DNA of 64,000 nucleotides from Metallyticus violacea (Eukaryota > Arthropoda > Insecta > Mantodea > Metallyticidae). Under the pieces are notes generated by a model. That model worked only from the letters and a program-made list of their open reading frames with translations. It was not told the origin of the DNA and did not search any database. Position 1 is the stretch's first letter, and each line of letters opens with the position of its first letter. A program made the translations under genes and the position numbers. Shown piece by piece: positions 22,189-33,876 of the stretch. The stretch lies in contig CM060831.1 of NCBI GenBank assembly GCA_030762175.1, positions 1,614,501-1,678,500 of the forward strand. Direction: 5' to 3'.

Positions 22189-22481
22189 GGTTTTTTTTTT
22201 TTTTTTGAGTAGTGTTCAACGCCCGTTTTCACTACTGAGGCACCACAGGCGGTGGACACTGATGATACATGAGATGAAATGATAAATCGGGAAAGGATTT
22301 TTTTTAAGGAAGGAAGCGTTCCAGGCCTAAGTTTAGGTATCTCCCCGGCATTTGCCAGTTATGAAGACTGAGGAAAACCTGGAAAAAAACCCCAGTCAGG
22401 GAGGACGGTCCTGGCGGGATTCGAACCGCAGACCTCCCGCTCACGAGTCCGTGCCTTAACGACCTCGGCCACCCGTGGCGG
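22189..22481 (-). mobile_element. tRNA-derived SINE, family 1, inserted in a PLE
   Basis: On the minus strand: A box GGTGGCCGAGGTCGTTAAGG, B box GGTTCGAATCC (perfect), then the family body and a 3' end AACGGGCGTTGAACACTACTC followed by a poly-A run (poly-T on plus, 22191-22206). The TSD TAAGTGTGT is at 22180-22188 and 22482-22490. This is the best-preserved copy of the family. Confidence 0.88.
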
Positions 22482-22589
22482 TAAGTGTGTTTAGATGACA
22501 TAAAATTAAATCAAATGAAATGTTAACTTTCTACTATCTCTATATGTATAATGCTATATTATGTAATGAAGGTTTCATTTTCTTTTTAA

Positions 22590-22857
22590 ATAGTGTTTGA
22601 TACTAGGTTTTACTGCTGAGGCACCACAGGTGGTGGACACTGTGATACATGAAATGAAATATTCAGAAAGGATTTTTTTTAAAGGAAGGAAACATTCCAA
22701 GCCTATGTTTAGGGTACCTGCCTGGAATTTACCATTTATGAGGACAGAGGAAACCTGGAAAAAACCTCATTCAGGGAACATGGTGCAGGCACGATTCGAA
22801 CTCCAGATTTCCCACTCACAAGTTCGCACCTTAATGATCTTGGCCATCCATGGCGAT
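22590..22857 (-). mobile_element. tRNA-derived SINE, family 1, diverged
   Basis: The same layout as the neighbour at 22189: A box GATGGCCAAGATCATTAAGG, B box AGTTCGAATCG, body with CAGGTTTCCTCTGTCCTC, end CAGTAAAACCTAGTATCAAAC. Roughly a fifth of positions differ, so it is much older. Confidence 0.78.
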
Positions 22858-23200
22858 AATGGAGCAAAAAATGTTATAAAAAATGATATCCATAGCTATA
22901 ATACCAGAAACTGTAAAGATTATCATAGGTATGCTTATAATAAACAAACAGTATGTAAGGATGTAAATTTAATGGATACCCTTTTGTAGAATAAATTACA
23001 GTAGAGATCAAATCCGTAGAAAAATCAAAATTTAAGTATCAGTTGAAGAAATATCTTATAAATAGATGTTTATATTCATTGGACAAACTGTAAGTTATAT
23101 TTTGTATTAAGTATTGTAACCTAAACACTTGACAATGTCAGAAACTTGTATTAAAAGTCTACTGCCTGTAAAGAAATAAATTATTATTATTATTATTAAA
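22858..23200 (+). pseudogene. LINE C-terminal fragment and 3' end
   Basis: Translation gives IKNDIHSYNTRNCKDYHRYA, the DIH-YNTRN block seen in the LINE at 6667-6800, then a short 3' region ending AATAAATTATTATTATT. It has its own (ATT)n tail. Confidence 0.65.
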
Positions 23201-23289
23201 ACATGCCAAATCCTCTATTTCTTCCTTTTTCATAATCTTGACCCAGATATGCCTTTGGCTCCAATATCTATTCAGGTACAAGCTCCAAT

Positions 23290-23937
23290 GAAGAACTATG
23301 ACAGCAGCACAAACTAAGTAGCTTAAAGATAAATAAAAGTAAATACAAAATTTTGATATTTAAAAAAGGGAACAAGCTCAGCAGAGACGATAAATGCTGG
23401 CTTGAGGGGAGCAAAATTGAACTGATAAGGCATTGATTATTTGGGATAAGGCTGAACAGTAATGGAAAATGGACAAAACAAAGGAAAAATGCACTAGAGA
23501 AGGGAAATTAGCTACCAATTGTATAAGAACACGCTTGAAGAAAATGTAAAATAGGAGTGTACGCGGGTTAGAAAGTACAGTTGAATAAAAAATTATACAT
23601 GTGATAGAAATATGGGGGACAGAAAAAGGGAGGGAATGTCTACATCAGATTCATAGAGCAGACTGTAAAATGATTTTGGAATTACCTAGAGCAGCACCCA
23701 ATGGAGTAGCCCTGATGGAAATAGGGAGGGAGGGCCAAAAAGGTCTAGTGATAAAAAGCATTATGAAATATTGATAGAAGATACAATCATTAGAGGAAGG
23801 AAATATTCTGAAAGACTGCTTGGGGGCACAAGAAAAGGTAAATTGGGGGAAAGTTGGGTAAGTAGATTAAAGGAAATTATACGAGAAACTGGTTTGGAGA
23901 AATTAGTTAGTTAATATATATGTATATATATTAGTTA

Positions 23938-23974
<37 letters not shown>

Positions 23975-23977
23975 TTA

Positions 23978-24015
<38 letters not shown>

Positions 24016-24790
24016 TGACTCTTTCTCTGTGTTTTATCTTTATCTACTTTTATTTTAGTGTTAATTTATATATATATATATACCACTCCATTGTCAACAG
24101 CTTTGAAAGTACATTTAATTGAGTTAATTAGTTAGTTAATATTCACCAAATGAACAAGGCAAGTAGAATAAAATGAAAGAAAGGATTGATGATATCGAGG
24201 TAACAGGAAATATTTGGTAGCCTAAAAAATTAGAGGACTGATATATTATAGGAGTTTTAAGAAAGAGTGGGGCAGGGAAAAATACATTGAGGTTTTGACA
24301 AAATGGGTGTGGAGGGTATGGCATGGGCAAGGACAGGAACAATGACGCTAGGTGGGGTAAAAGTTGACAAAGAATTGTGCCCACTGTGTGGTAAGGTAGA
24401 CAAGAACTTGCACTGTATAACAGAATGTACAGAAACTGAAGGATGGTGAGAGGAAATATGGAACAAGAAGTGGAATAATTTGCAGACAGAAATTCTGACA
24501 TTAAACATTTTTGGGATTAGCAGAAAAGAATTTTTTAATAAGTTTGGAAATTATGTAAGGAAAGTAAGAAAAAAGTAATGGGGGAAAGAGATCAGGGCAA
24601 AGGAAGATGATAAAATATCAATGAGGGAAGATCACCTTTAGGGAAATATTTATAAAGTTTACTTGCTAATATGTTAGTTAGAGTAGGATCTATGTATACA
24701 ACAACTGGGAAGTTAGTTGTATAGGATCCTGAATTAACAAGCATTCAAGGATCAAGGAAATATGGTAAAACTGTGATTGTATTGTGTAGT
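23290..24790 (+). pseudogene. non-LTR retrotransposon (LINE) copy 2, post-RT region
   Basis: Same family as copy 1 (855-2826): KSKYKILIFKKGNKLSRDDK, GIRLNSNGKWTKQRK, VIEIWGTEKGRE, LPRAAPNGVALMEIGREGQK. It carries a C-terminal CCHC-type knuckle, CPLCGKVDKNLHCITEC, near 24380-24430. Stops break the frame. It is interrupted by TA repeats and a PLE tail at 23915-24130 and ends at a TAATAATAATAAAT tail. Confidence 0.75.
23915..24130. repeat. (TA)n tracts with an embedded PLE group C tail
   Basis: Several AT/TA runs (23920-24008, 24068-24081) flank CCACTCCATTGTCAACAGC..AAGTACATTTAATTGA, the terminal tail of group C (compare 9440-9481 and 27697-27735). It marks where a PLE inserted into LINE copy 2. 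The coding part is missing. Confidence 0.65.
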
Positions 24791-24799
24791 AATAATAAT

Positions 24800-25289
24800 A
24801 AATATTCATTCACAAACTAAGTGCAGTTCAATAGGTACACATTTCAAGTTTCCTGCAAAGAAAAGATCAGCCAAACTCAAATGTGTTAGTTTTTCAATTT
24901 TTTTCCATTATGAAGGACTGTGGATTTAAGAAGTTTATTAATGATTTGAATTTATCAAATAGAAAAGTAATAACCTGTAGTTTTCTACCAGCAACCTATA
25001 AGCAATGTCTCACAAATGTGCAGCAAAAATTGTTTACTATATTTTCTCACAAGAAATTCATAGACTTCAAAAAACAATGATTTATATTTGGCTATTACCA
25101 CTCATTTTCTATCTGAAAATTATGAGCGAAAAACCTCACTGCTGGACTTATCACCACTGTATGTAGCACATACAAATAATAACTTTGCTGCAGAGATAAA
25201 AATCCAACTTAGATAACTTTATCTAAAAAGATTGTAAAAATTATTACACACAACTTTATTTAACAAATGCCACATATAATTTAGCACTT
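24800..25289. other. unannotated stretch
   Basis: A 65-codon open frame at 24883-25080 shows no recognisable domain. Nothing else seen. Confidence 0.35.
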
Positions 25290-25975
25290 ATGCTATTAGT
25301 ATGTGGGCTCTCCAGTATTTTTCAGAATACAATTAAAACCACTTAATGCAGAGCACACGTCAGCCATCATAGGTTGACAAGAATCACAAAAAGTACAATT
25401 TCCAGCTCTAGCTCCATGGTCTCTATCTAGCAAGGAGCCATCCGTGAAGATATACAACCATTCACTTTCTGGAAATTGACTTCCAATAATTTTGAGAGCT
25501 ATAGCTTTTAACTGTTCCAGGATCATATCTTTCTTTAGTACCTTCATAGTAAGATCGAGGTTTACATCAAGGTGTATGTAATCCAATAGTCACATTGGCA
25601 AGGGCAAGGCAAAAGTCTCATGGTAGAACCCTAAAGGTCTAGTGATCTTCAGAGCTGATTGTATAAAACTATCTTGCATTTTTAAATTCCTAACTCTATT
25701 TTTATTATAATTCCTCAAAAATGGGTTATTTGGTAGACTAGCAATTTTGTGGTATAAAATAACTGCCTTTCTTTATAGATTTAGGAATAGGTTCAGTGTT
25801 TGTCAAAATCTGCATAGCAAGTATAGGGATAGTTTTCACCGCACCTGTTATAATATGGAGGGCTTGATTTTGAAACACCTCGAGATACTGGATGGTGTGA
25901 TCCAGTGCTATAATGGACTTCATTGCAATAGTCAATAACTGGTTGTATGAGCATTTGCACACGTTTCCTTCAGTT
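25290..25975 (-). pseudogene. LINE RNase H domain and preceding linker, degraded
   Basis: On minus, 25738-25962 gives TIQYLEVFQNQALHIITGAV and KTIPILAMQILTNTEP, the linker between RT and RNase H in I-type LINEs. 25296-25586 gives LKAIALKIIGSQFPESEWLY followed by IFTDGSLLDRDHGARAG, the TDGS motif with the first RNase H catalytic Asp. The sister element at 37560-38280 has the same order. Stops between the two blocks. Confidence 0.75.
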
Positions 25976-25979
25976 CAAA

Positions 25980-26775
25980 CAACACTACAAACATTAGTGA
26001 AAAAGATCTTAAATGGAAACATTTTAACTGTTACCTCATTTAATTGTTCAAGAGGCACTAAAAATTACACTTTCATTACATGAAAAAGTAAAAAATACTG
26101 TTGTGCATATCAAATGTATGTCAACCAAAGACTGTTAGAATATCAAAACACTTATAGATTAGATATTTCTAAAAAGCTTATTCAAGATGTATCACACAAT
26201 GGAACTGTATTCCGCATGTTCAACCCTTTTGTAGGTCTGATGGACACACCAAGAGTAATTATAACATTAAGTAGTAATAAATTCCCTAAACTATCAGAGG
26301 AGAAAGTGGAAACCTGTGCTGAAGTGCACAGTACTGAAACAATTTGAAGAAATAAAACAGTTAAATGGAGAAAAATATATACTGGGAGCTAGTCCATACA
26401 CATAACAATGTGTTGGATGTGTTAAGTATGTAAACGTCGTTAAAATAGCTTCTATGCTATCTGTATTAGAAGTTTTAAATGAACAAATTGTCATAAAATA
26501 CAAGAATGATGAACACAGCAGAATATTTTAGCACTATGTACTTTCCTGGATATTCTAGCCCTATTGTTGCAGAATTACTTGAATTAGCTACAGAAACATT
26601 CAATTAAAAGTGACAGTCACAAACACACGCTTTCCAGACTTAAAGCATAAAATGCAAAAAAATGAATAACACAACAGAGTTCTGCCTGCTACCATGGCAA
26701 CACCAATGACTCAACAATGCTTTCCCTAGGAGGGCCAATGTTCCATGTCTCAATACTTAACTAGTGACCCTCATA
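25980..26775. other. unannotated stretch
   Basis: No element recognised. A 77-codon frame at 26114 has no identifiable motif and no convincing splice sites. Confidence 0.35.
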
Positions 26776-27265
26776 TGAGGTGCAGTCAATAAGTTTTTGG
26801 CCTGACATGCAGGCCATTATTCATATCATCTCATACTCACATGTTTCATGAGTGTAAACAATGCATTTCCTTTTTGGCTATGCCATTCATTTTTGGAGAA
26901 ACTTGAATAAGTCAGACAGGTTGCATAACACAGCATGGTGTTTAATAATTGATAGAGGCGATCAAATTTTTAATTAAAAAGAAATATCACCCATTATATT
27001 AAACAATAACTTGAATGTGTGTATGGAAAAACTTCTTTCATGTTCCACTAAGGATTGGTCAAATTATTTTGTTTGGGCAGAGAGACCCTTGAAGATAATG
27101 CAAGTGAGTGTAGACTGGGACAAGAATACATCTCCCTTGTAAAGCAAGAAGTTCTGAATGACAAAAGAAATAGGTGCAAGATTAGGGCTTAAAACAAAAT
27201 TTGCATATAAATAAGATCAGTGAAAGATGGATATCACAAATTCTTTCAGCAGTTTAAATGCAAGT
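26776..27265 (+). pseudogene. possible mariner N-terminal fragment
   Basis: ATGAGGTGCAGTCAATAAG.. at 26776 resembles a mariner inverted terminus (compare 49744). Downstream, in mixed frames, are FCLGRETLEDNASECRLGQE and LVKQEVLNDKRNRCKI, which recall the F--GRE--EDD-RSGRP and V--LV--DRR-T block between the two helix-turn-helix motifs. Weak, and no catalytic region. Confidence 0.35.
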
Positions 27266-27489
27266 TCATAAGGAATGTCAAAAGTTGTTTAATCTTTACT
27301 TTGGTATGAGGAACACTCAAACTTTTTTGCAAGTGTTATCTTAGTCAACAGAGCTACATTTTAGCTTGAGAAAGGTCTTGCACTTGTTTAAAAGGTTTCC
27401 AGCAAAGCAAGATTTGTCCTGAAAATGACTAGAAGTCACATGATGCAAGGTCAGGGCTATAGAGTAGATGGTCAAGCAACTGGACTTTA

Positions 27490-27735
27490 TAAACAATGTA
27501 ATACAGATTTTTTTTTTCACACTAACTCCATTCACTTAAATAAAAATCTGGACATATGTTTCGGGAGTGATCCCTCCCATCTTCAGTCTGTAGATGGGAG
27601 GGATCACTCCCGAATCATATGTCCAGATTTTTATGTAAGTGAATGGAGTTAGTGTGAAAAAAAAAGTATTACATTGTTTATATATATATATATATACCAC
27701 TCCATTGTCAACAGCTTCGTAAGTACATTTAATTG
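27490..27735. mobile_element. coding-free mini-PLE, group C (246 bp)
   Basis: Two inverted group C termini meet almost without spacer at 27586-27590. The right side carries the group tail (CCACTCCATTGTCAACAGC..TTTAATTG) and a short TA tract. The TSD is AACTGGACTTTA (27478-27489) against AACTAGACTTTA (27736-27747), one mismatch. No coding sequence is present. It has the same plan as 11942-12230 but is older. Confidence 0.8.
27551..27586 (-). ncRNA. hammerhead ribozyme, mini-PLE group C, intact core
   Basis: Identical to 6866-6901. The plus-strand partner at 27588-27623 is mutated in both core elements (CTGTAGA and GAATC), so only one arm keeps a plausible ribozyme. Confidence 0.7.
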
Positions 27736-28755
27736 AACTAGACTTTAGTGACTTCCAGTCTCCTTAAATTTAGTTGTGAGAGGCATGGTTGTGCAAAAGC
27801 AACATCCTTGAAATTCCCATCTTTTAATGCCATTGCCTCAGCTCTTCAACTAAAGGATCCAAAATATAAGTTCAATAACATTCTCCAATCGTTGTCATTC
27901 CTTCTGGCATAAACCTGGTCCTTTAAGAAGTTAAAGAAAACACTGAACATTCATTTCTGAGAATAAAAATCTTGTTGAACAACTGGTCTTGGGTTCGGAA
28001 CTTTATTTCGGGTGGGATACTAATAAAACCAACTTTCATACCAGTGCATATATCTGTCAAACATTTAGTTCCACTTCACTTAGTGAAAACATGTTCAGCA
28101 GTTTCCATGCACAACATTCCTTTCTCCTCTTCTTATCTTCATTGGTTAGGGAATGTGGAACCCATTTTGAACAGCTTTCTAGCAGCTATAAATGTTCATG
28201 GAATTGTCAAAGCTGCCAACACTGATACCCGCTTCCATACTTACCATTTCAACATTAATATGTTGACTTTCCTCCAAGTTTTTCACTCTTTGAATTGTTT
28301 CTTTGTTCACAGCTTCCTGAGCCTGGTCAGAGCAAGGGTTATCTTTCAAAGTCTCTTGCCCTTCTTTAAATGATTGAATCCATCTTGTAATGGTATCAAA
28401 TGCACACCTGATCACCATGAACAGCTACCAAGTTCTCATGGATTTTTTTCACTCTTTCATTTAGCTTATAGTATGTGAAAATGTAGAATGTAAAGTTTTC
28501 TTTAGAAATATTCATAATTTTCCACCAGCTAATGACATATGGCTGAGCTCAACAAACTGTACAACAGTGACTATGCAAGTTTAAACTTGCACTTATGCCT
28601 ATTTTGATAGCTTAAGGTTCATTGTTGCCAGCTGCATTAGTTACCTTTTTGTAGACATTACTAATGGAGAGGCTGGTTCCAAAACTTTTTGAATGTCCCT
28701 CATAACAAGCAAGCAGTGTTAGAATTCATCATCACAGGGAACAAAATAGTGGTTC

Positions 28756-29068
28756 ACTTAAAAACTTTTGAAAAATAAGGCATTTTTAAAAAATTCTGTT
28801 GGAACTCATACAGTTAAGCTTGTTAAATGTAAATTATATCTAATCTGTCACCTAACACACTCTTATGCTTCACTTACTTTTAAATATGGTGGGACTGGTT
28901 TTGAAGAGACATTCTCTCATCTTGAACCAACTTGATGACTGGTTAGTTAGTTAGACGTCAAGTTTGTTGAAGATGGAGAGGATGTCTCTTCGAAACCGGT
29001 CCCACCATATTTAAAAGTAAGTGAAGCATAAGAGTGTATCAGATGACAGATTAATTATAATTTACAAT
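28756..29068. mobile_element. coding-free mini-PLE (313 bp), group G-like
   Basis: Inverted arms (about 28819-28923 and 28970-29066) carry CACTCTTATGCTTCACTTAC at their outer part. A one-sided tail on the left contains TTGGAACTCATACAGTTAAGC. An exact 12-bp TSD, AAATAGTGGTTC, is at 28744-28755 and 29069-29080. Both hammerheads have core changes (TTGAAGA on plus; TTCAAGA and AAAAC on minus), so it is no longer ribozyme-competent. Confidence 0.8.
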
Positions 29069-29080
29069 AAATAGTGGTTC

Positions 29081-29695
29081 TTCATAGAGGAGTGGTGGAA
29101 GAATTAAAGCAACTGCTAGATAGACCAAGGTCACATTGCTTAGAACTGCATAGGATAGATCTACTGATAAGACTTCAAAGAAAGAAAGACAATGGTTACT
29201 GAGTGCTGGGCTACTCAATTATACAGTACCGTCAAGGAAAAGAGATGTGGAATGACAATGCACAATTGATACAGCTGCTGGAAATACACTTGGCTCTTGA
29301 CATCACCTTTATCTTCTGTAAAATAGAGAGAAATAACAGAAAGTTTTGACATATCTTGCATGATTAAGAAGTTCATATGTGTCATTAAAACAAAAACATG
29401 TCACTATTTAAAAACAATTACAATGTACTAAGCTTATATTCACAATCAACAATAAATGATCTAAAGTTTCTTAGATTTTTATTGGCTTTAATATTTAACT
29501 TAAATGTTATTGTAATAAAACATGCAATGCAAAGGTTATCTGAATGTTATTACAGAGCACTCTTACATACAAATATAATTCTAACAGACATATTAGACTA
29601 ATATTTCACATTTGCTATCTTCATGTCGACGCTTTTGTTAAATATAAAACATATGCATCATTATAAATACATTTCATAAATTTTTTTATTTTATT
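29081..29695. other. unannotated stretch
   Basis: No recognised element. It contains a 67-codon chance frame only. Confidence 0.35.
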
Positions 29696-29699
29696 TTAT

Positions 29700-30340
29700 T
29701 TAAATGGTTTATACCAAATTTTTTTATGAAAAAACAAATTTTGGTGCCAATACAGCAATTTTTAAATTTGGGTTTTAAGTTAATGCCCACTCCTAATGAT
29801 CCAATTTCCCTGATTTTCAGAAACTATTTTACTAATTCAATGGTATGTACTGAGTTTAGTTGCGAAAAAACAAATATTTGTGCCGCTAGAGCGATTGTTA
29901 AATTTTGGTTAAATTAAATCCCCACTGCTAATAATCTGATTTCTCTGATTTTCAGAAACTATTTTAATTATTTTATTTCAATTGTATACTGTGTTTAGTT
30001 TAGTTTAGAAAAAAAATTAAAAAATAAAGAAAGAAAAAATTATATAAAAATAATATAATTTGGCTGCAGGTATTTTTAAATTTTTTGTTTTCAGATATAA
30101 CCCAACTCCTAATGGTCTAATTTCTCTGATTTTCAGAAACTATTTTTCTTATTTTATTTAAATGGTATACATGGAGTTTTGCTGCAATAAAATATTGGTC
30201 CTGGTAGATCAATTTTTAAATTTTTGCTTTACATTTTATCTCCATCCCCAATGATCCAATTTTGCTGGTTAATGAACTAGAATTGTTTGTTAATTGATGG
30301 TTATAAGCTGAGTTTCGTTGAGAAAAAATAAAAATTGTGG
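29700..30340 (+). repeat. diverged tandem repeat, about 4 units
   Basis: TGATTTTCAGAAACTATTTT recurs at about 29812, 29947 and 30128. Each copy is followed by a variable AT tract, a GTATAC..GAGTTT box, AAAAAACAAAT and TTGGTGCC / TTGGCTGC / TTGGTCC. Units of 135-180 bp. A fourth, weaker unit reaches 30340. Old satellite-like array with no coding content. Confidence 0.65.
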
Positions 30341-31230
30341 CCACAAACATTAACATACACACATTTAATTATTTTTTTTTTTATTGTCCTTGCCTAGTAC
30401 GACTGAGGGAGATTTGAAGAAAATTTTCAAAAATGTTTTCATGCATACAGCAACAATATCTATATTTCTTCGAAATTCATTAAACTTGGCTAGTAAAATT
30501 CCAGATTCCAGGAGAAGAAAATATAATTTTCTAGTTTATTAGATGTCCACCACAGCGTAATAGTCTTGTCCTCCAATTACAGCAATCCTTTTGGCAATCG
30601 ACATATAGCTGATGATCCTGGCAAGGGTCTGAAAAATATATACTAAAGAAATAGTAAGTGAAGCCATAAGAGTGTTTAGTTTCACTCACCACAGCTTAGT
30701 AACAATTATGGTAAAGGATGTTTTTCCCAACATTTCACAAAGCTTTGGACATTGAAATGTTAATTTAGAGATGTAAGAAAGTAATGGGAGATTACAATGA
30801 AAAATTATACACCTGTATTTTAAATTGATCGCCCACAGTCTGATGATCAGAAGAAAACAAGTGCAAGCTGAAGTGCCATTGGAGCTTGAACTCCTTACCT
30901 GCACACATACAAGTGTATGTGAGATACTGATACTGCCACATGAATGAGAACCTCTCAGGCTCATATCTTGCACACCTGCAAGACTTTTAACCATGGGCAA
31001 GTATCTGACAGCACTCTTTATTTTTATCAGCATGAATATAACGAGGAGGGTAGAAAATGCTTCTGTAGCCCATTCCTCTTGCATGCCTTCTTCTGATCTG
31101 ACTGTACTTTATATGTTCACGTCCGAAACTTATGGAGCACACCTCATATTTCAAGGATTATATTAACAAATCAGATAAAGGAAATCACTAGGTAAGAGTA
31201 AGCAACAATCTGCCATTTTAAATAAGTTTA
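30341..31230. other. unannotated stretch with a PLE end remnant
   Basis: TAGTAAGTGAAGCCATAAGAGTG at 30653-30675 matches the outer terminus of group G/F PLEs. The 132-codon minus frame at 30686-31084 has no recognised motif and is probably chance. Confidence 0.4.
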
Positions 31231-33760
31231 TCATATATTTACATTTATATAATAATTATAATAATAATTATAATAAATTTGTAAAACAATTTAGACTCCT
31301 TCAAGGATTGAAATATAATGCATCTTCTCACAGCTACGTTATTTCTACATATGCTATACAAGGTACTGCTGTTTGTGGTACGCAAGGTCACTTTTGGGTT
31401 TCTTTTGTATATTTTTTTTTATTTTGTGGAAATTCTCCTCCTGATTAATCTGTTACCTTTCTTAACGAGGCTTGGTTATATTTATAGTCAATTTTGCTAT
31501 CTGCAATAGCAATTAATAAATGCAAAGAAAATGTAAAGAAAGTACAAGCAATTCATTAATTTTTTATCACTAAACACCAACCTTGGTTTACATAAACAAT
31601 TTTTTTTTTTTTACAGAGTACAAAGAAATTTGAATTGCAAAAGTCACATACTGTTAAACTTTTCAGTACACGTCTAATTTTGAATTTGTTACCTCCAAAT
31701 TCCAGCAAATAAGTGTATTTATTGGAAACAAAAATTTTAATGAAATTTAATTTCTCCATCTAGAAATGTAAAGACATTTTCTACTGCATATAAAGCGCAA
31801 TTCAAACATTAATAAATGCACACAAAGGTGTAAAAATAAATAAATTACAATTTATCATGACATACCCAACAGTCAGAAATGAAGACATCTATGTTACAGT
31901 GATTCTGATTTATGAAACACCAGTTCTTTTATGAGAAATATTTTAACTACAATAAAAACAATGGTCATTTTAGAGTTTGCTTCATTTTTAAAATCTATTC
32001 CTTAACATTTTATTTACAGGTTTTAGCTAAAATTTCCTGACAGACGCCTGTATGTTCAAGTTTGGCGAGTTATTGCACTTAAATTAACAGCCATTTCTTT
32101 ACATGTACATTGGTGTATTTGTATTAACAGCACTTAGTGCAAAATTGAATTATAAAAATATAACCAGAATGGGCTCCACACAAAATTCAAACCCAAAACA
32201 CAGCAATGCTACACAATGTGATGGTGGAAAGTTTATACAAATAACAAAGATTTTCTGATATAATCATAACATATATAAACACACTGACCCAAGAACTTAC
32301 GATAAATTGCATAGCTTGTTTTGGTGTTTTGTGAAGGCTGTGAAAACATTATTGCAGTGAAATTATCACAGCTGTTTAGGGCAATGTGCTGCTTAGTGAT
32401 TGTCTTAATATTGCTCTGCTATTAATTCATTTTTTAATTTTTGTAAACATGGAATGTAACCAATATTTGCTTAGCTCAGGGACATGCATTGCAGATAATG
32501 TTTGTTACTTTTCACCAACACATTAACTTAACAGAAGTAAAAACTGGTATGAAACATCTTCCACACATAACAGTTTAACAACAACAAATATTGTACTCAA
32601 GAGAAATTTGTGTCAATTGCACTTTTTCCTTCTTTCTACTTCAGTGCATCCTTTAGAATTATTTTTGGAGTTCCAGTTTGCAGTATGGAGTAAAGAATCA
32701 CTACCTTTTATTAACCAAGCCTCTTAAGTTTTCTGTGCTTCTTCTCTGCATATATAGAACTTGTGACATAAATTAAAAATCATGGCTTAAGAGACAGAAT
32801 GTGTTTATAACTTTAGCTGTAACTTATGGAATTAAAATTATAAAAATAATCTTTCAATAAATATCAAGAGAGTGTTTAAGTTTTCCAATAATCTCATGTT
32901 TGGCCATGATGTCTCACTTTGGATGCCCCATGCAAACAAAACGCTACAGGACTGAAGTGAAATGATAAATTACGTTATGAATAAATAGTTCTAGTTTACA
33001 TATAAACACAATAAAACAAAATGCACTCAGCGGCGATTCAAGTTCAGATAGTATCATAAAAAGTTGTAAAATTTGGGGAACTAGGTCACAAACGCCGACA
33101 AAGGGAGCATCCGCAATTTACATATACAAACTTAAGGAATTCTGTTTCTGTTTAATTCTTTCATGTACAAATGCATTTTAAGGGATTGGGTGAGAGAGAA
33201 AAAAAAACCGTTTTTATCTCTCAATAGATAATTACCTCTTTGACCTTCAGCTTATTAGTTAAGGTACCTGAACACTACAGTATATACAAAAATATACAAC
33301 CCTTGGTTTTACTGTATTTTTTTCTAATCAGAAACTCCCACTAAATCTACTAGGTATATGGATATATTTTTTTTTTTAAATTTTGTTTTTTGAACAGTTT
33401 TCTATGCCGCTCTTGTTAAGCTGCACAAACACAGAAACGGCCTTATGCATAGTTAATAGCTGAATTAGTTATGATATATAGTACAGTCTACAAACATTCA
33501 GTTTGCAAAATATTAATAAAAACTGCTGTTCTCTCAGAAAACACTGCATCTCGATGTTATTTGGCCATATTCCACACTTACCTCACAAAAACAAAAGGAA
33601 AAAATTAACATCACTGACTGACAGGAACCAGCATAAGCTCAAAAGAAAGATAGCTCATTCACTCTGTTTCCAAGTCTTTTGTTTCAGAAAAGGCCTTTAA
33701 AATATCACTACTGACCACAAGAGTGAGCAGTAAACAGGGGCTTGGTATGGATTGGCAAGT
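31231..33760 (-). other. probable 3' untranslated region of the lilli-like gene
   Basis: This stretch directly follows the stop codon at 33761 on the minus strand. It is unusual in this window for lacking any recognisable transposon over 2.5 kb, as expected for a long, constrained 3' UTR. AATAAA signals on minus (TTTATT on plus) are seen, for example near 32705 and 32012. The true 3' end cannot be fixed without transcripts. Confidence 0.45.
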
Positions 33761-33876
33761 TCACTTGAGAAGTTCTTTCAGACGCTTGATACCAACTCGG
33801 ACATATCTGACAAGGTCTTGTAGAGAACTGTGCAATGTAAGGGGTCCATAATATTGGTCCAACTCAATGAAGAAAT
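33761..33876 (-). CDS. lilli: AF4/FMR2-family (lilliputian-like) protein, last coding exon
   Basis: Acceptor TTTTTTGTTGCAG ends at 33877. The exon begins with two bases completing an Asp codon whose first base ends the exon at 41332. It reads (D)FFIELDQYYGPLTLHSSLQD then LVRYVRVGIKRLKELLK and TGA (33763-33761). This is the extreme end of the AF4/FMR2 C-terminal homology domain: vertebrate AFF proteins have, from memory, FF--LD---GP---HSS---LV-Y---GL-WL at the same place. The domain mediates dimerisation of the scaffold that assembles P-TEFb and ELL in the super elongation complex. Confidence 0.85.

Larger units (their letters stand above)
21700..22580 (+). mobile_element. Penelope-like element 3' portion with open endonuclease frame
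   Basis: Starts abruptly near 21700 inside the endonuclease linker. It contains the open frame 21729-22085, a decayed hammerhead zone (CCGAGGA at about 22100 and TTTGAAACATG at 22127) and a terminal tail interrupted by a SINE at 22189. Confidence 0.75.
27306..28703 (-). pseudogene. mariner element, degraded, host of a mini-PLE
   Basis: Terminal inverted sequences face each other: TATGAGGAACACTCAAACTT (27306 on plus) and, on minus from 28703, TATGAGGGACATTCAAAAAG. The minus frame 28179-28418 gives FDTITRWIQSFKEGQETLKD and NPCSDQAQEAVNKETIQRVK, the mariner helix-turn-helix to GRP-linker region, then an AGISVGS block. The catalytic half is unrecognisable. The 12-bp-flanked insertion at 27490-27735 splits it. 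Confidence 0.6.

Noticed and set aside
22340..22480. tRNA-gene-like sequence with perfect A and B boxes
   Set aside because: It is the head of a SINE: followed by a family body and poly-A, bounded by a TSD, and repeated at other loci. The same applies to 62600-62668.
24136..24508. Minus-strand open frames of 83-121 codons rich in Ser/Leu/Pro
   Set aside because: They lie antisense to the post-RT region of LINE copy 2 and have no domain of their own.
27972..28373. Plus-strand 133-codon open frame
   Set aside because: Antisense to the degraded mariner transposase on the minus strand.
30686..31084. 132-codon minus-strand open frame
   Set aside because: No recognisable motif, atypical composition, no splice context; best explained as chance.
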